Shown in pieces: positions 31,987 through 41,143 of a DNA stretch of 42,624 bases. Within the stretch, counting starts at the first letter, position 1; each line of letters starts with the position of its first letter. The translations under genes were made by a program, and so were the position numbers. The notes under the pieces are model-generated. The model was not told the origin of the DNA, ran no database searches, and saw nothing but the letters and a program-made list of their open reading frames with translations. This DNA is from Aurantimonas coralicida (GTDB taxonomy: Bacteria; Pseudomonadota; Alphaproteobacteria; Rhizobiales; Rhizobiaceae): assembly GCA_011050685.1 (NCBI GenBank), contig DRFF01000024.1:1-42624 (forward strand), given 5' to 3'.

Positions 31987-33327
31987 ATGAAAGACGCTCC
32001 CCCACACGCCGTGCCACGGACCGAGCCACGGCAATCCTGGACCTTCAGCAAAAGCGTCAATGCCGAGATTCGCCGCGCGGCGGCGACGGGCCTCTATGAC
32101 ATCCGCGGCGGCGGCTCCAAACGGCAGCTGCCGCATTTCGACGACCTCTTGTTTCTCGGCGCGTCGATCTCGCGCTATCCGCTCGAAGGTTATCGCGAGA
32201 AATGCGGAACCAGCGTCACCTTGGGCACGCGGTACGCGAAAAAGCCCATCGAGCTGAAAATTCCCGTTACCATCGCCGGAATGAGTTTCGGCTCGCTCTC
32301 GGCCCACGCCAAGGAGGCACTGGGTCGCGGCGCGTCCGCCGCGGGAACCTCGACGACCACCGGCGACGGCGGGATGACCGAGGAGGAGCGCGGGCATTCC
32401 GACAAGCTCGTCTATCAGGTTCTGCCGTCCCGCTATGGGATGAATCCCGACGATCTGCGCCGCGCCGACGCGATCGAGGTGGTCGTGGGGCAGGGTGCCA
32501 AGCCCGGCGGCGGCGGCATGCTCCTCGGGCAGAAGATCACCGAGCGCGTGGCTGGGATGCGGACGCTGCCAGTGGGTATCGATCAGCGCTCGGCCTGTCG
32601 TCACCCCGACTGGACGGGGCCGGACGACCTCGAGATCAAGATTCTCGAGATCCGCGAGATCACTGGCTGGGAGAAGCCGATCTATGTGAAGATCGGTGGC
32701 GCGCGGCCGTACTACGACACTACGCTGGCGGTAAAAGCCGGTGCGGACGTGATCGTGCTGGACGGCATGCAAGGCGGCACCGCTGCGACGCAGGACGTCT
32801 TCATCGAGCACGTCGGCCAGCCGATCCTTGCGTGTATTCGTCCAGCGGTACAGGCGCTCCAGGACATGGGTATGCATCGCGAGGTGCAATTGATCGTCTC
32901 CGGCGGCATTCGAACTGGCGCGGATGTCGCCAAGGCGCTGGCGCTTGGCGCTGACGCGGTTGCCATCGGCACGGCAGCCCTGGTCGCGCTGGGCGACAAC
33001 GATCCCGTCTGGGAGGATGAATACCGCAAGCTCGGAACGGTGGCGGGAGCCTATGATGACTGGCAGGAAGGTCGTGACCCAGCTGGGATCACGACCCAGG
33101 ATCCGGAGCTGATGGAACGCCTGGACCCGCTGGCGGCGGGTCGGAGGCTGCACAACTATCTTTCGGTCCTGACCCTGGAAGCCCAGACAATCGCGCGGGC
33201 CTGCGGACACAATCACGTTCACAATTTGGAGCCGGAGGATCTGTGCGCCCTGACCGTGGAAGCCGCCGCCATGGCGCGCGTGCCGCTGGCGGGGACTTCC
33301 TGGATACCGGGACAGTCCGGATACTGA
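31987..33327 (+). CDS. mgsC: N-methylglutamate synthase subunit C (FMN-binding synthase)
   Basis: A 446-aa TIM-barrel protein matching the FMN-binding synthase domain of glutamate synthase. Core segments: IAGMSFGSLSAHAKEALGRGA, the glycine-rich QGAKPGGGGMLLG, VKIGGARPYYDTT, and the C-terminal phosphate-binding IVSGGIRTGADVAKALALGA. It forms N-methylglutamate with the amine supplied by MgsA. The ATG 31987 follows GAGGAGACGGAG; the frame is open further upstream inside mgsB but that is not used. It is followed by gmaS after 35 bp. Confidence 0.92.
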   Translation: MKDAPPHAVPRTEPRQSWTFSKSVNAEIRRAAATGLYDIRGGGSKRQLPHFDDLLFLGASISRYPLEGYREKCGTSVTLGTRYAKKPIELKIPVTIAGMSFGSLSAHAKEALGRGASAAGTSTTTGDGGMTEEERGHSDKLVYQVLPSRYGMNPDDLRRADAIEVVVGQGAKPGGGGMLLGQKITERVAGMRTLPVGIDQRSACRHPDWTGPDDLEIKILEIREITGWEKPIYVKIGGARPYYDTTLAVKAGADVIVLDGMQGGTAATQDVFIEHVGQPILACIRPAVQALQDMGMHREVQLIVSGGIRTGADVAKALALGADAVAIGTAALVALGDNDPVWEDEYRKLGTVAGAYDDWQEGRDPAGITTQDPELMERLDPLAAGRRLHNYLSVLTLEAQTIARACGHNHVHNLEPEDLCALTVEAAAMARVPLAGTSWIPGQSGY

Positions 33328-33362
33328 ACGAGAAAATGATGATGGGGAGGGGACGGTAGAAT

Positions 33363-34670
33363 ATGGCTGCGGATCTCGCAAAATTCGCCAAGGATAAGGG
33401 CGTCAAATACTTCATGGTGTCGTTCACCGACCTGTTCGGTGGACAGCGCGCCAAGATCGTTCCGGCCCGATCAATCGCCAAGACGCAAAAGGACGGCGCC
33501 GGCTTTGCCGGCTTCGCCACCTGGCTGGATCTGACGCCGGCGCATCCGGACATGCTGGGGGTGCCCGATCCGGACGGCGTAATCCAACTCCCCTGGAAGC
33601 CAGACACCGCCTGGGTTCCGGCGAATTGCGTCATGGAGGATGCGCCGGTTGCTCACGCGCCGCGCAATGTTCTCAAGCGTTTGGTGGACGAAGCCGCCGA
33701 CGAGGGGTTGCGCATCAAGACCGGTGTGGAGGTGGAGTTCTTCCTGCTGACGCCCGATGGCCAGCAGCTGGCCGATTCCCACGATAGCGCAGCCAAGCCC
33801 TGCTACGACCAACTTGCCATCATGCGGCAATCGGACCTGATCGGCGAGGCGCTCGACCATATGGCCGAACTCGGCTGGGGACCTTACCAAGCCGACCACG
33901 AGGACGCGAACGGCCAGTACGAAATGAACTGGGATTTCGACGACGCCATCGCCACTGCCGACAAGCACTCCTTCTTCAAGTTCATGATTCGCTCGCTCGC
34001 CGAAAAAAACGGCATGCGCGCGACCTTCATGCCCAAGCCGATCGAAGGGCTGACCGGCAACGGCGCGCATGTGCACATCTCGGTCTGGGACTCCACCGGC
34101 AAGACCAACCTCTTTGCCGACGCGAGCAAGGAGATGGGAATGTCGGACACCTGCCGGCATTTCCTCGGCGGCATCATGAAGCACGCCTCCGCGCTCGCCG
34201 CGATCACCAACCCGACGGTCAACTCCTACAAGCGTATCAACGCGCCCCGTACCACATCCGGGGCGACCTGGGCGCCGAATACGGTCACCTGGTCAGGCAA
34301 CAACCGTACTCACATGGTTCGGGTGCCGGGACCGGGACGATTCGAGTTGCGGCTGCCGGACGGAGCGGCGAACCCGTACCTGCTGCAGGCGGTGATCATC
34401 GCGGCGGGTCTCGACGGGGTGCGGACCAAAGCCGACCCGGGCAAGCGCTACGACATCGACATGTACCAGAACGGTCATACGGTAAAGGATGCGCCGATAT
34501 TGCCGCTGAACCTTCTGGACGCGCTACGGACCTTCGACAAGGACGAGAGCCTGAAAGCGGCGATGGGCGAGGAGTTCTCCAACGCCTACATCAAGCTGAA
34601 GATGCAGGAGTGGAATTCCTTCGTGAGCCATTTTTCCCAGTGGGAACGCAAGAACACCCTGGATATCTGA
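33363..34670 (+). CDS. gmaS: Gamma-glutamylmethylamide synthetase (glutamine synthetase fold)
   Basis: A 435-aa ATP-dependent ligase joining methylamine to glutamate. It has glutamine-synthetase features: the N-terminal beta-grasp, GVEVEFFLL (metal-ligand Glu), YEMNWDF, NGAHVHISVWD (catalytic His/Asn region), and PGPGRFELRLPDGAANPYL (Arg and glutamate binding). The non-standard GlnT/GlnA3 sequence style and its position between mgsABC and mgdABCD separate it from true GlnA. GTAGAATATGG precedes the start; the ribosome site is moderate (GGGGAGGGG about 10 bases upstream). Confidence 0.92.
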   Translation: MAADLAKFAKDKGVKYFMVSFTDLFGGQRAKIVPARSIAKTQKDGAGFAGFATWLDLTPAHPDMLGVPDPDGVIQLPWKPDTAWVPANCVMEDAPVAHAPRNVLKRLVDEAADEGLRIKTGVEVEFFLLTPDGQQLADSHDSAAKPCYDQLAIMRQSDLIGEALDHMAELGWGPYQADHEDANGQYEMNWDFDDAIATADKHSFFKFMIRSLAEKNGMRATFMPKPIEGLTGNGAHVHISVWDSTGKTNLFADASKEMGMSDTCRHFLGGIMKHASALAAITNPTVNSYKRINAPRTTSGATWAPNTVTWSGNNRTHMVRVPGPGRFELRLPDGAANPYLLQAVIIAAGLDGVRTKADPGKRYDIDMYQNGHTVKDAPILPLNLLDALRTFDKDESLKAAMGEEFSNAYIKLKMQEWNSFVSHFSQWERKNTLDI

Positions 34671-34724
34671 GGCTGCGCGCCGGTTTGCCCAGACGTTCGG
34701 CTATTCGGACGAATTTCATCCCAC

Positions 34725-35765
34725 TTATCCAAGCTGCGTCTTTGCGCGCCCGGTGCCTTCCTGGGGAGGCCGGGCGCGCAAACTCGACGGGGCACGACCG
34801 AAAACGTCGCGGAACGCCGTGGAAAAATGGGCGGAATTCGCGAAGCCGGTCGCCAGCGCGATTTCGGTCAGCGACAGGGTGGACTGGGTCAAAAGATTGC
34901 CGGCCTTGCCCAGCCTGAGTTCGCGGTAGAACGTCATCGTGCTGCGGCCCAGCTTTTGACGGAAAAGCCGGTTGAGCTGCCGGGGGCCGATGCCCGAAAG
35001 CTGTGCCAGCTGTGCCAACTCCAGCGGGTCGGCCACATGGTTTTCCATCATTTCGATCGCCTGGATCAAGGCCGGATCGTTCGTCCCATAGCGTTCCACA
35101 AGACCGGCGCGTTGCGGCCCGCCGGAGGGACGGATTTCGGTGTGCATGAACCAGTCGCTGACCTGGCGGGCGAAGGCGGGACCATGATGCACGTTGATCA
35201 ATGCGTGCATCATGTCGAGCGGCGCGGTGCCGCCGGCGCAGGTGATCCGGTCGCGATCCATGACGTAGAGCGTACGTTCCACCATCAATGCCGGGGATAT
35301 TTCCGCCAGGGTTGGCGCATGTTCCCAGTGGACGGTCATGCGTCGGCCCTCCATCAGTCCGGCAAGCGCGAGAATGACAGGGCCTCCCGACACCCCGCCC
35401 AGACGAACGCCGTGCCGCGCGAGTTGCCGCAGCCAGTTGAACACCCGTTCATCGGCGAAGGTGCCCGGATCGCCGCCCGCCACGACGAGAACGAGATCGA
35501 AGTCGACGTCACGTCCAAGTTGGGCGGATGCCGCGACCATCGATCCGCTCGAACTGATGCCGTGCGCATCCCCGACGGTCAGGTGGCGAATGTCGTAAAC
35601 GGTTCGATCGGCCAGCAGATTCGCGGCCCGAAGCGGCTCGACCGCTGACGCGTAAGACATCAGCGCAAAGCCGTCGATCAGCAGGAATCCAATTCGGAAG
35701 GCGCCGAGCTGCTCCATTGTCATGACCATAATCTGTAATATTCCGTCTTTATGGGGAAAGTCCAT
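34725..35765 (-). CDS. AraC-family regulator, GlxA type (GATase1-like N-domain)
   Basis: A 346-aa regulator with an N-terminal DJ-1/PfpI-like domain (about residues 20-190: FRIGFLLIDGFALMSYASAVEPLR, VAGGDPG, VGGVSGGPVILA) and a C-terminal AraC helix-turn-helix (about 235-330: LAQLSGIGPRQLNRLFRQKLG, FANSAHFSTAFRDVFG). It is convergent with gmaS and divergent from mgdA, and this architecture matches GlxA of the glx/NMG clusters and GbdR. It probably controls the flanking operons. ATGs at 35765, 35729, 35723 and 35717 are possible; 35729 or later better matches family N-termini. Confidence 0.9.
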   Translation of the reverse strand: MDFPHKDGILQIMVMTMEQLGAFRIGFLLIDGFALMSYASAVEPLRAANLLADRTVYDIRHLTVGDAHGISSSGSMVAASAQLGRDVDFDLVLVVAGGDPGTFADERVFNWLRQLARHGVRLGGVSGGPVILALAGLMEGRRMTVHWEHAPTLAEISPALMVERTLYVMDRDRITCAGGTAPLDMMHALINVHHGPAFARQVSDWFMHTEIRPSGGPQRAGLVERYGTNDPALIQAIEMMENHVADPLELAQLAQLSGIGPRQLNRLFRQKLGRSTMTFYRELRLGKAGNLLTQSTLSLTEIALATGFANSAHFSTAFRDVFGRAPSSLRARPPQEGTGRAKTQLG

Positions 35766-35813
35766 CCAGCCGATGACGGCTCAGTATCGATCGGCAAGCA
35801 AGGGCGGAGACCA

Positions 35814-37064
35814 ATGCGATATTCGCTGCTGAAGATTCTCACCGAGGGACTGACCGGCAACCGGGGCTGGACGCCGGTCTGGCGTGAGCCCGAGCCGAAG
35901 ACCGACTACGACGTCGTTATCGTCGGCGCAGGCGGGCATGGGCTGGCAACCGCCTATTACCTTGCCAAGGAATTCGGCATCACCAACGTCGCGGTGCTGG
36001 AGAAGGGTTGGCTCGGCTCCGGTAATATCGGCCGCAACACGACGATCATCCGATCCAACTATCTGTTGCCCGGTAACGAGCCGTTCTACGAATTCTCGAT
36101 GAAACTCTGGGAAGGCCTGGAGCAGGATTTTAACTACAACGCGATGGTCTCGCAGCGGGGGGTTCTGAACCTCGGCCATAGCGACGCGCAGCGCGACGCC
36201 TTCGCGCGGCGGGGCAATGCCATGCGGCTCGCCGGTTCCGACGCGGTTCTGCTCGATACCGAGGCGGTCCGCGAAATGTGTCCCTTCCTCGACTTCGACA
36301 ACGCCCGCTTTCCGATCAAGGGCGGGCTTTGGCAGCCGCGCGGCGGTACGGTCCGTCATGACGCGGTCGCCTGGGGCTATGCGCGCGGCGCCGACAGTCG
36401 TGGCGTCGACATTATCCAGAACTGCGAGGTCACCGGTTTCCAGATCGAGAACGGGATCTGCCGGGGCGTCGAGACCACCCGCGGCAAGATCCGCGCCAAG
36501 AAGGTCGCCGTCTGTGTCGCCGGCTCGTCGGGCCGGGTGATGGCAAAGGCCGGCATGCGCCTCCCGATCGAAAGCCACGTCCTGCAGGCTTTCGTCTCGG
36601 AAGGGCTGAAGCCGGTCATCCCGGGCGTCATCACCTTCGGCGCGGGTCATTTCTACGTCAGCCAATCCGACAAGGGCGGCCTCGTCTTCGGCGGCGATCT
36701 CGACGGCTACAACAGCTACGCCCAGCGCGGCAATTTGCCGGTGGTGGAGGATGTCTGCGAGGGCGGCATGGCGATCATGCCGATGATCGGCCGCGCGCGG
36801 CTCCTGCGCATGTGGGGCGGCATCATGGACATGTCGATGGATGGCTCACCCTTCATCGACAAGACCGATATCGGCGGCCTCTATTTCAATGGCGGCTGGT
36901 GCTATGGCGGCTTCAAGGCGACGCCCGCCTCGGGCTACTGCTACGCGCATCTCCTGGCCCGCGACGAACCCCACCCGACAGCGGCCGCCTATCGGCTCGA
37001 CCGCTTCCGCCGTGGCGCGATGATCGACGAAAAAGGCCAGGGCGCCCAGCCCAATCTGCACTGA
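35814..37064 (+). CDS. mgdA: N-methylglutamate dehydrogenase subunit A (SoxB-like)
   Basis: A 416-aa FAD-dependent DAO-fold oxidoreductase homologous to the sarcosine oxidase beta subunit. The dinucleotide motif is VVIVGAGGHGLATAYYLAKEF (residues ~34-54); His182 in TVRHDAVAWG is in the place of the covalently FMN-linked histidine of heterotetrameric sarcosine oxidase. It oxidises N-methylglutamate to glutamate and a C1 unit. ATG 35814 has GGGCGGAGA upstream. The divergent AraC gene starts 49 bp away, so the interval holds both promoters. Its stop lies inside a tandem 16-bp duplication (37049-37080). Confidence 0.92.
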   Translation: MRYSLLKILTEGLTGNRGWTPVWREPEPKTDYDVVIVGAGGHGLATAYYLAKEFGITNVAVLEKGWLGSGNIGRNTTIIRSNYLLPGNEPFYEFSMKLWEGLEQDFNYNAMVSQRGVLNLGHSDAQRDAFARRGNAMRLAGSDAVLLDTEAVREMCPFLDFDNARFPIKGGLWQPRGGTVRHDAVAWGYARGADSRGVDIIQNCEVTGFQIENGICRGVETTRGKIRAKKVAVCVAGSSGRVMAKAGMRLPIESHVLQAFVSEGLKPVIPGVITFGAGHFYVSQSDKGGLVFGGDLDGYNSYAQRGNLPVVEDVCEGGMAIMPMIGRARLLRMWGGIMDMSMDGSPFIDKTDIGGLYFNGGWCYGGFKATPASGYCYAHLLARDEPHPTAAAYRLDRFRRGAMIDEKGQGAQPNLH

Positions 37065-37080
37065 GCCCAATCTGCATTGA
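37049..37080 (+). repeat. Tandem 16-bp duplication across the mgdA stop
   Basis: GCCCAATCTGCACTGA (37049-37064) is repeated as GCCCAATCTGCATTGA (37065-37080) with a single C/T difference. The first copy holds the mgdA stop codon. It is a simple slippage-type duplication and marks the start of the 100-bp mgdA-mgdB gap. Confidence 0.8.
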
Positions 37081-37090
37081 GGACGTGACC

Positions 37091-37168
37091 ATGCCGACGG
37101 TCGATACCCATCCATTCACGATCGGGAAGCAGGCGGAAGCGCCGAGCGGGAGGAGCAAAGCGAAATGA
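37091..37168 (+). CDS. 25-residue micro-ORF between mgdA and mgdB
   Basis: An ATG (37091) with GAGG eight bases upstream opens 25 codons (begins MPTVDTHPFTIGKQ, ends GRSKAK) and its TGA overlaps the mgdB ATG in an ATGA. The layout is that of a coupled leader peptide or small protein in the mgd operon. It is hydrophilic and basic at the end, and I recognise no family. It could also be a chance frame; only its position, ribosome site and 4-nt overlap support it. Confidence 0.4.
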   Translation: MPTVDTHPFTIGKQAEAPSGRSKAK

Positions 37169-37452
37169 TCATCGACCACCCCCTTCTCGGCCCCCGCGAT
37201 GCGGCGGAGTTCGTGTATCTCGGCGACGCCGCGTTGATCGGCCGGCCCGACCCGCAGGACGACGGCGCGAGCGAGAAATTCTATGATTATCTCTACTTGC
37301 GGGATAACCCGGCCGGTTTGCACCGCGAGCTTTGGTATCATGAACAGGGCGATCGCTCATGGCTGGTCCTGACCCGCAACACGCTGACACACGAGATCAC
37401 GTCGGTCGAACTGGCGCGCGACGTCGCCTTGGCACGGGGGCGGGGCGCATGA
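37165..37452 (+). CDS. mgdB: N-methylglutamate dehydrogenase subunit B (SoxD-like, zinc motif lost)
   Basis: A 95-aa small subunit corresponding to sarcosine oxidase delta. Sarcosine oxidase delta subunits have a Cys-Pro-x-Cys-Gly zinc motif at the start; here the same place reads HPLLGPRDAAEF with no cysteine at all in the protein, so zinc is probably not bound. The EFVYLGDA and YDYLYLRDNPAGLHRELWYH segments are conserved. It overlaps both neighbours by ATGA junctions (the micro-ORF and mgdC), so translation is coupled. Confidence 0.88.
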   Translation: MIIDHPLLGPRDAAEFVYLGDAALIGRPDPQDDGASEKFYDYLYLRDNPAGLHRELWYHEQGDRSWLVLTRNTLTHEITSVELARDVALARGRGA

Positions 37453-40400
37453 CCGACAGCCGATCACCCACCGCAACGCCCGGCCCGGTCGAAACCGGGA
37501 CCGGTACCGGGCAACCCTTTCGAGTCCAGGGCGGTCTGATCGAGCGGACCGGTGGCGTCCGTTTCAGCTTCAACGGGACATCGTTCCAGGGCCATGACGG
37601 CGACACGCTCGCCTCGGCGCTGCTCGCCAATGGTGTCCGCGTGGTCGGCCGTTCGTTCAAGTATCATCGGCCCCGCGGCATCTTTTCGGCGGGGTCGGAA
37701 GAGCCGAACGCGCTGGTCCAGTTGCGCCGGGGCGCCCATCAGGAGCCCAACACGCGCGCCACTACGGTGGAGTTGTTCGACAACCTGGAGGCCACCAGCC
37801 AGAACCATCGCGGCCCCCTCGGCTTCGACCTGATGGCGGCAAGCGACCTGCTGTCACCGTTCCTGTCGGCCGGCTTCTACTACAAGACCTTCATGTGGCC
37901 GAAGGCGTTCTGGGAGAAGTTCTACGAGCCGCTGATCCGCAATTCGGCCGGGCTCGGGCGGCTCTCCATGGGGCCCGATCCGGACCGCTACGACAAGGGT
38001 TTCCTGCATTGCGACGTGCTGGTGATCGGTGCGGGACCTGCGGGCCTCGCCGCGGCGCTGGCGGCCGGGCGCGCCGGCGCGCGGGTGATCCTCGCGGACG
38101 AGGATTTCCGGCTCGGCGGCCGGCTCAACGCGGAAACCCTGGAGGTCGACGGCATGTCGGGCTCGAACTGGGCCGACCGGGCCGGCGCCGAGCTGGCAGC
38201 CCTGGACAATGTCCGCGTGATGCCCCGCACGACCGTTTACGGCGCCTTCGACCACGGCACTTACGGCGCGCTCGAGCGCAAGACCGACCATCTTCCCGTA
38301 TCCGGCGGAAAGCCACGGCAGGTGCTCTGGCGCATTCACGCGAAGCGCGCGATCCTTTGCGCCGGCGCGACGGAAAGACCGATCGCCTTCGGCAACAACG
38401 ATCGCCCCGGCGTGATCATGGCGGGTGCCGTGCGGGCCTATGCGAACCGATGGGCGGTCGCGGCCGGCAAGCGGGTCGCCGTTTTCACCAACAATGACGA
38501 CGGCTGGCGAACGGCTGTCGATCTAGCCGCCAAGGGTGTCGAGATCGCCGCCGTGATCGATACCCGCCGCGGCGCGGCCCGCGCCAAGCTGCCGGGGACG
38601 GCAATCCATATGGGCGACGCGGTCATGGACACGTCGGGTCGCATGGGAATCCGCCAGATCAAGCTTGCCGGTGGCGCGAGCATATCGGCTGATTGTCTCG
38701 CCGTCTCAGGCGGTTGGAACCCGAACGTCCACCTGACCTGCCATCAGGGCGGGCGGCCTGAATGGCGGGACGACATCGCGGCGTTCGTGCCGGGGAAGAC
38801 TCTTCCCGTCGGCATGGCGGTGGTGGGCGCGGCGAACGGCTCCCTGTCGCTCGCGTCTGCCCTCTTGGAGGGAAGCCAAAGTGCCGATCAAGCGGTCGAG
38901 GCTCTCGGCTTCCCTCCCTCGCGCCAGAGACTCCCGGCAGCCGAAGACGAGGCGGTCGCGGTGTCAGCCTTCTGGCATGTCAGGCAAAGTCGCTCGCGCG
39001 CCTGGGTCGATCAGCAGAACGACGTGACCATCAAGGACGTGACGCTCGCCCATCAGGAGGGATTCCGCTCCGTCGAGCATCTGAAGCGCTACACTACCCT
39101 TGGCATGGCGACCGATCAGGGCAAGACGGCGAATGTTCTCGGACTTGCCATCATGGCCGAGATCGCCGGCCGGAGCATCCCCGAGACCGGCACCACGATC
39201 TTCCGTCCGCCCTACACTCCGGTGGCGATCGGCGCCCTGGCGGGCCGGTCGCGGGGTAAGGATTTTCGTCCCTATCGCCTGACCCCCAGCCACGATTGGG
39301 CCAAGGAGCAGGGCGCGGTGTTCGTCGAGACGGGCGCCTGGCTCCGCGCCCAGTGGTTCCCCCGCTCCGGTGAGACGCACTGGCGGCAGAGCGTCGACCG
39401 CGAGGTGGAGATGACGCGGGGCTCGGTCGGAATCTGCGACGTGACCACGCTCGGCAAGGTCGACATCCAGGGTCGGGACGCGGCGGAATTCCTCAACAAG
39501 GTCTACGCCAACGGCTTCGCCAAGCTGGCCGTCGGCAGGACCCGCTACGGGATCATGCTGCGCGAGGACGGCATCGTCATGGACGATGGCACCACTGCCC
39601 GCCTGTCCGAGACGCATTTCGTGATGACCACGACGACGGCCAACGCGGGCAGCGTATTCCGGCATCTGGAGTTCTGCCGCCAGTGCCTCTGGCCCGGTCT
39701 CGACGTTCATCTGATCTCCACCACCGACGGCTGGGCGCAATATGCGGTGGCCGGACCGAACGCCCGCAACCTCATCCGCAAGGTCGTCGATGCGGAGCAC
39801 GATGTCTCCAACGAGGCCTTCCCGTTCATGGCCTGCGGCGAGCTCACCGTGTGCGGGGGCACGCCGGCGCGGCTGTTCCGCATCTCCTTTTCGGGCGAAC
39901 TTGCCTATGAGATCGCGGTACCGACCCGCTTTGGCGACGCCATGATCCGCGCGCTGATGGCGGCCGGCGAGGAATTCGACGTGGTTCCCTACGGCACCGA
40001 AGCGCTCGGCGTGATGCGGATCGAGAAGGGCCACGCGGCAGGCAACGAACTGACCGGCCAGACCACCGCCCGCGATCTCGGCCTCGGCCGCATGGTTTCC
40101 AAGCAGAAGGATTGCATCGGCAACGTCCTGTCCGAGCGGCCTGACCTCAACCGCGAAGACGGCCTCCGCCTGGTCGGATTCCGTCCGGTCGATCGCGCTG
40201 AAAGCCTCACGGCCGGCGCGCATTTCCTCCAGCGGGGCAGCGCGGCGACGACGGAGAACGACGAAGGTTGGATGACGTCGGTGACCTATTCGCCATCGCT
40301 CGGCCATTCGATCGGTCTCGGCTTCATCAAGCGAGGCGAGGCGCGCGGGGGCGAGATCGTCCGCGCAATGGATTTCGTGCGCGGCAAGGAGATCGCGGTC

Positions 40401-40454
40401 GAAATCGTCTCACCGCATTTCATCGACCCTGAAGGAGAGCGGCTCCGTGTCTGA
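37449..40454 (+). CDS. mgdC: N-methylglutamate dehydrogenase subunit C (SoxA-like)
   Basis: A 1001-aa large subunit homologous to sarcosine oxidase alpha. In order: an N-terminal Fer2-like domain without cluster ligands (FSFNGTSFQGHDGDTLASAL, GRSFKYHRPRG), an FAD/NAD-binding module (VLVIGAGPAGLAAALAAGRAG), and a C-terminal aminomethyltransferase/GcvT folate domain (DVTTLGKVDIQGRDAAEFLN, then RIEKGHAAGNELTGQTT). The folate domain is where the released C1 unit is made into methylene-THF. The start overlaps the mgdB stop (ATGA); the end overlaps mgdD by 8 nt. Confidence 0.93.
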   Translation: MTDSRSPTATPGPVETGTGTGQPFRVQGGLIERTGGVRFSFNGTSFQGHDGDTLASALLANGVRVVGRSFKYHRPRGIFSAGSEEPNALVQLRRGAHQEPNTRATTVELFDNLEATSQNHRGPLGFDLMAASDLLSPFLSAGFYYKTFMWPKAFWEKFYEPLIRNSAGLGRLSMGPDPDRYDKGFLHCDVLVIGAGPAGLAAALAAGRAGARVILADEDFRLGGRLNAETLEVDGMSGSNWADRAGAELAALDNVRVMPRTTVYGAFDHGTYGALERKTDHLPVSGGKPRQVLWRIHAKRAILCAGATERPIAFGNNDRPGVIMAGAVRAYANRWAVAAGKRVAVFTNNDDGWRTAVDLAAKGVEIAAVIDTRRGAARAKLPGTAIHMGDAVMDTSGRMGIRQIKLAGGASISADCLAVSGGWNPNVHLTCHQGGRPEWRDDIAAFVPGKTLPVGMAVVGAANGSLSLASALLEGSQSADQAVEALGFPPSRQRLPAAEDEAVAVSAFWHVRQSRSRAWVDQQNDVTIKDVTLAHQEGFRSVEHLKRYTTLGMATDQGKTANVLGLAIMAEIAGRSIPETGTTIFRPPYTPVAIGALAGRSRGKDFRPYRLTPSHDWAKEQGAVFVETGAWLRAQWFPRSGETHWRQSVDREVEMTRGSVGICDVTTLGKVDIQGRDAAEFLNKVYANGFAKLAVGRTRYGIMLREDGIVMDDGTTARLSETHFVMTTTTANAGSVFRHLEFCRQCLWPGLDVHLISTTDGWAQYAVAGPNARNLIRKVVDAEHDVSNEAFPFMACGELTVCGGTPARLFRISFSGELAYEIAVPTRFGDAMIRALMAAGEEFDVVPYGTEALGVMRIEKGHAAGNELTGQTTARDLGLGRMVSKQKDCIGNVLSERPDLNREDGLRLVGFRPVDRAESLTAGAHFLQRGSAATTENDEGWMTSVTYSPSLGHSIGLGFIKRGEARGGEIVRAMDFVRGKEIAVEIVSPHFIDPEGERLRV

Positions 40455-41016
40455 CCTCACGCTTACGGCGAAGCCGGCGCTTGGCGGCTACCGGCAGGAT
40501 TTTGGCGGAATCACGCTCAGCGAACATCCGGATATCGCCATCGTGTCCATCGCCACGCCGCTCGGCGGCGAGACAGCCTTGGCGCAAGCGACGGCCGGCG
40601 GCTTTGGCGCAAGTCCGCCCCCGGTCGGCGGAACGACGCTGTCGAGCGATGGCCGGATCCGCTTGCTGGGCATGGCTCCGGGCCAGCTCTTCGCCGTCTT
40701 CGAACATGATGGCGCGAATGCCCGCGCGATCATCGACGGGAAGCTGGGTGGTGCCGCCTATACCACTGATCAGACCGATGTCTGGGTCGCGCTTCGGATC
40801 GAGGGGCAGCGGACGCGGGCGGCGCTGGAGCGGATCTGTCCGCTCGACCTTCATCCGGGCGCTTTTCCGGAAGGAAGGGTGGCGCGAACGGTGATGGAGC
40901 ATCTCGGGGTGATCATTCTCCGCGAGGGTCCGGACGCCTTCCTTCTGCTCTCGGCGCGATCCTCGGCGGGGTCGTTTCTTCACACGGTCGAGACTTCGAT
41001 CCAGAACGTGATGTGA
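40447..41016 (+). CDS. mgdD: N-methylglutamate dehydrogenase subunit D (SoxG-like)
   Basis: A 189-aa subunit related to sarcosine oxidase gamma, which has a fold like the GcvT C-terminal part. Typical elements are the TDQTDVWVALRIEG and CPLDLHPGAFPEGRVARTVMEH blocks and the C-terminal LLSARSSAGSFLHTV. It starts at GTG 40447, with AAGGAGAG ten bases upstream, overlapping mgdC by 8 nt. It completes the four-subunit enzyme. Confidence 0.9.
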   Translation: MSDLTLTAKPALGGYRQDFGGITLSEHPDIAIVSIATPLGGETALAQATAGGFGASPPPVGGTTLSSDGRIRLLGMAPGQLFAVFEHDGANARAIIDGKLGGAAYTTDQTDVWVALRIEGQRTRAALERICPLDLHPGAFPEGRVARTVMEHLGVIILREGPDAFLLLSARSSAGSFLHTVETSIQNVM

Positions 41017-41143
41017 GCCATCGCGACAACAGCAAACGCAGCGGCGGGCACGGTCTTGAGGCCGGCCCAGAGCAAACAAGCGTTGCACAACAACAATAAA
41101 ATCGGGCCACGGCCCAAGCACGGAATGGGAGGACAAACAGACC

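Noticed and set aside
41017-41143. Possible riboswitch or small RNA before fhs
   Set aside because: The sequence is only 127 bp, with no recognisable pseudoknot or family consensus; the short GGGCCACGGCCC self-complement alone is insufficient.
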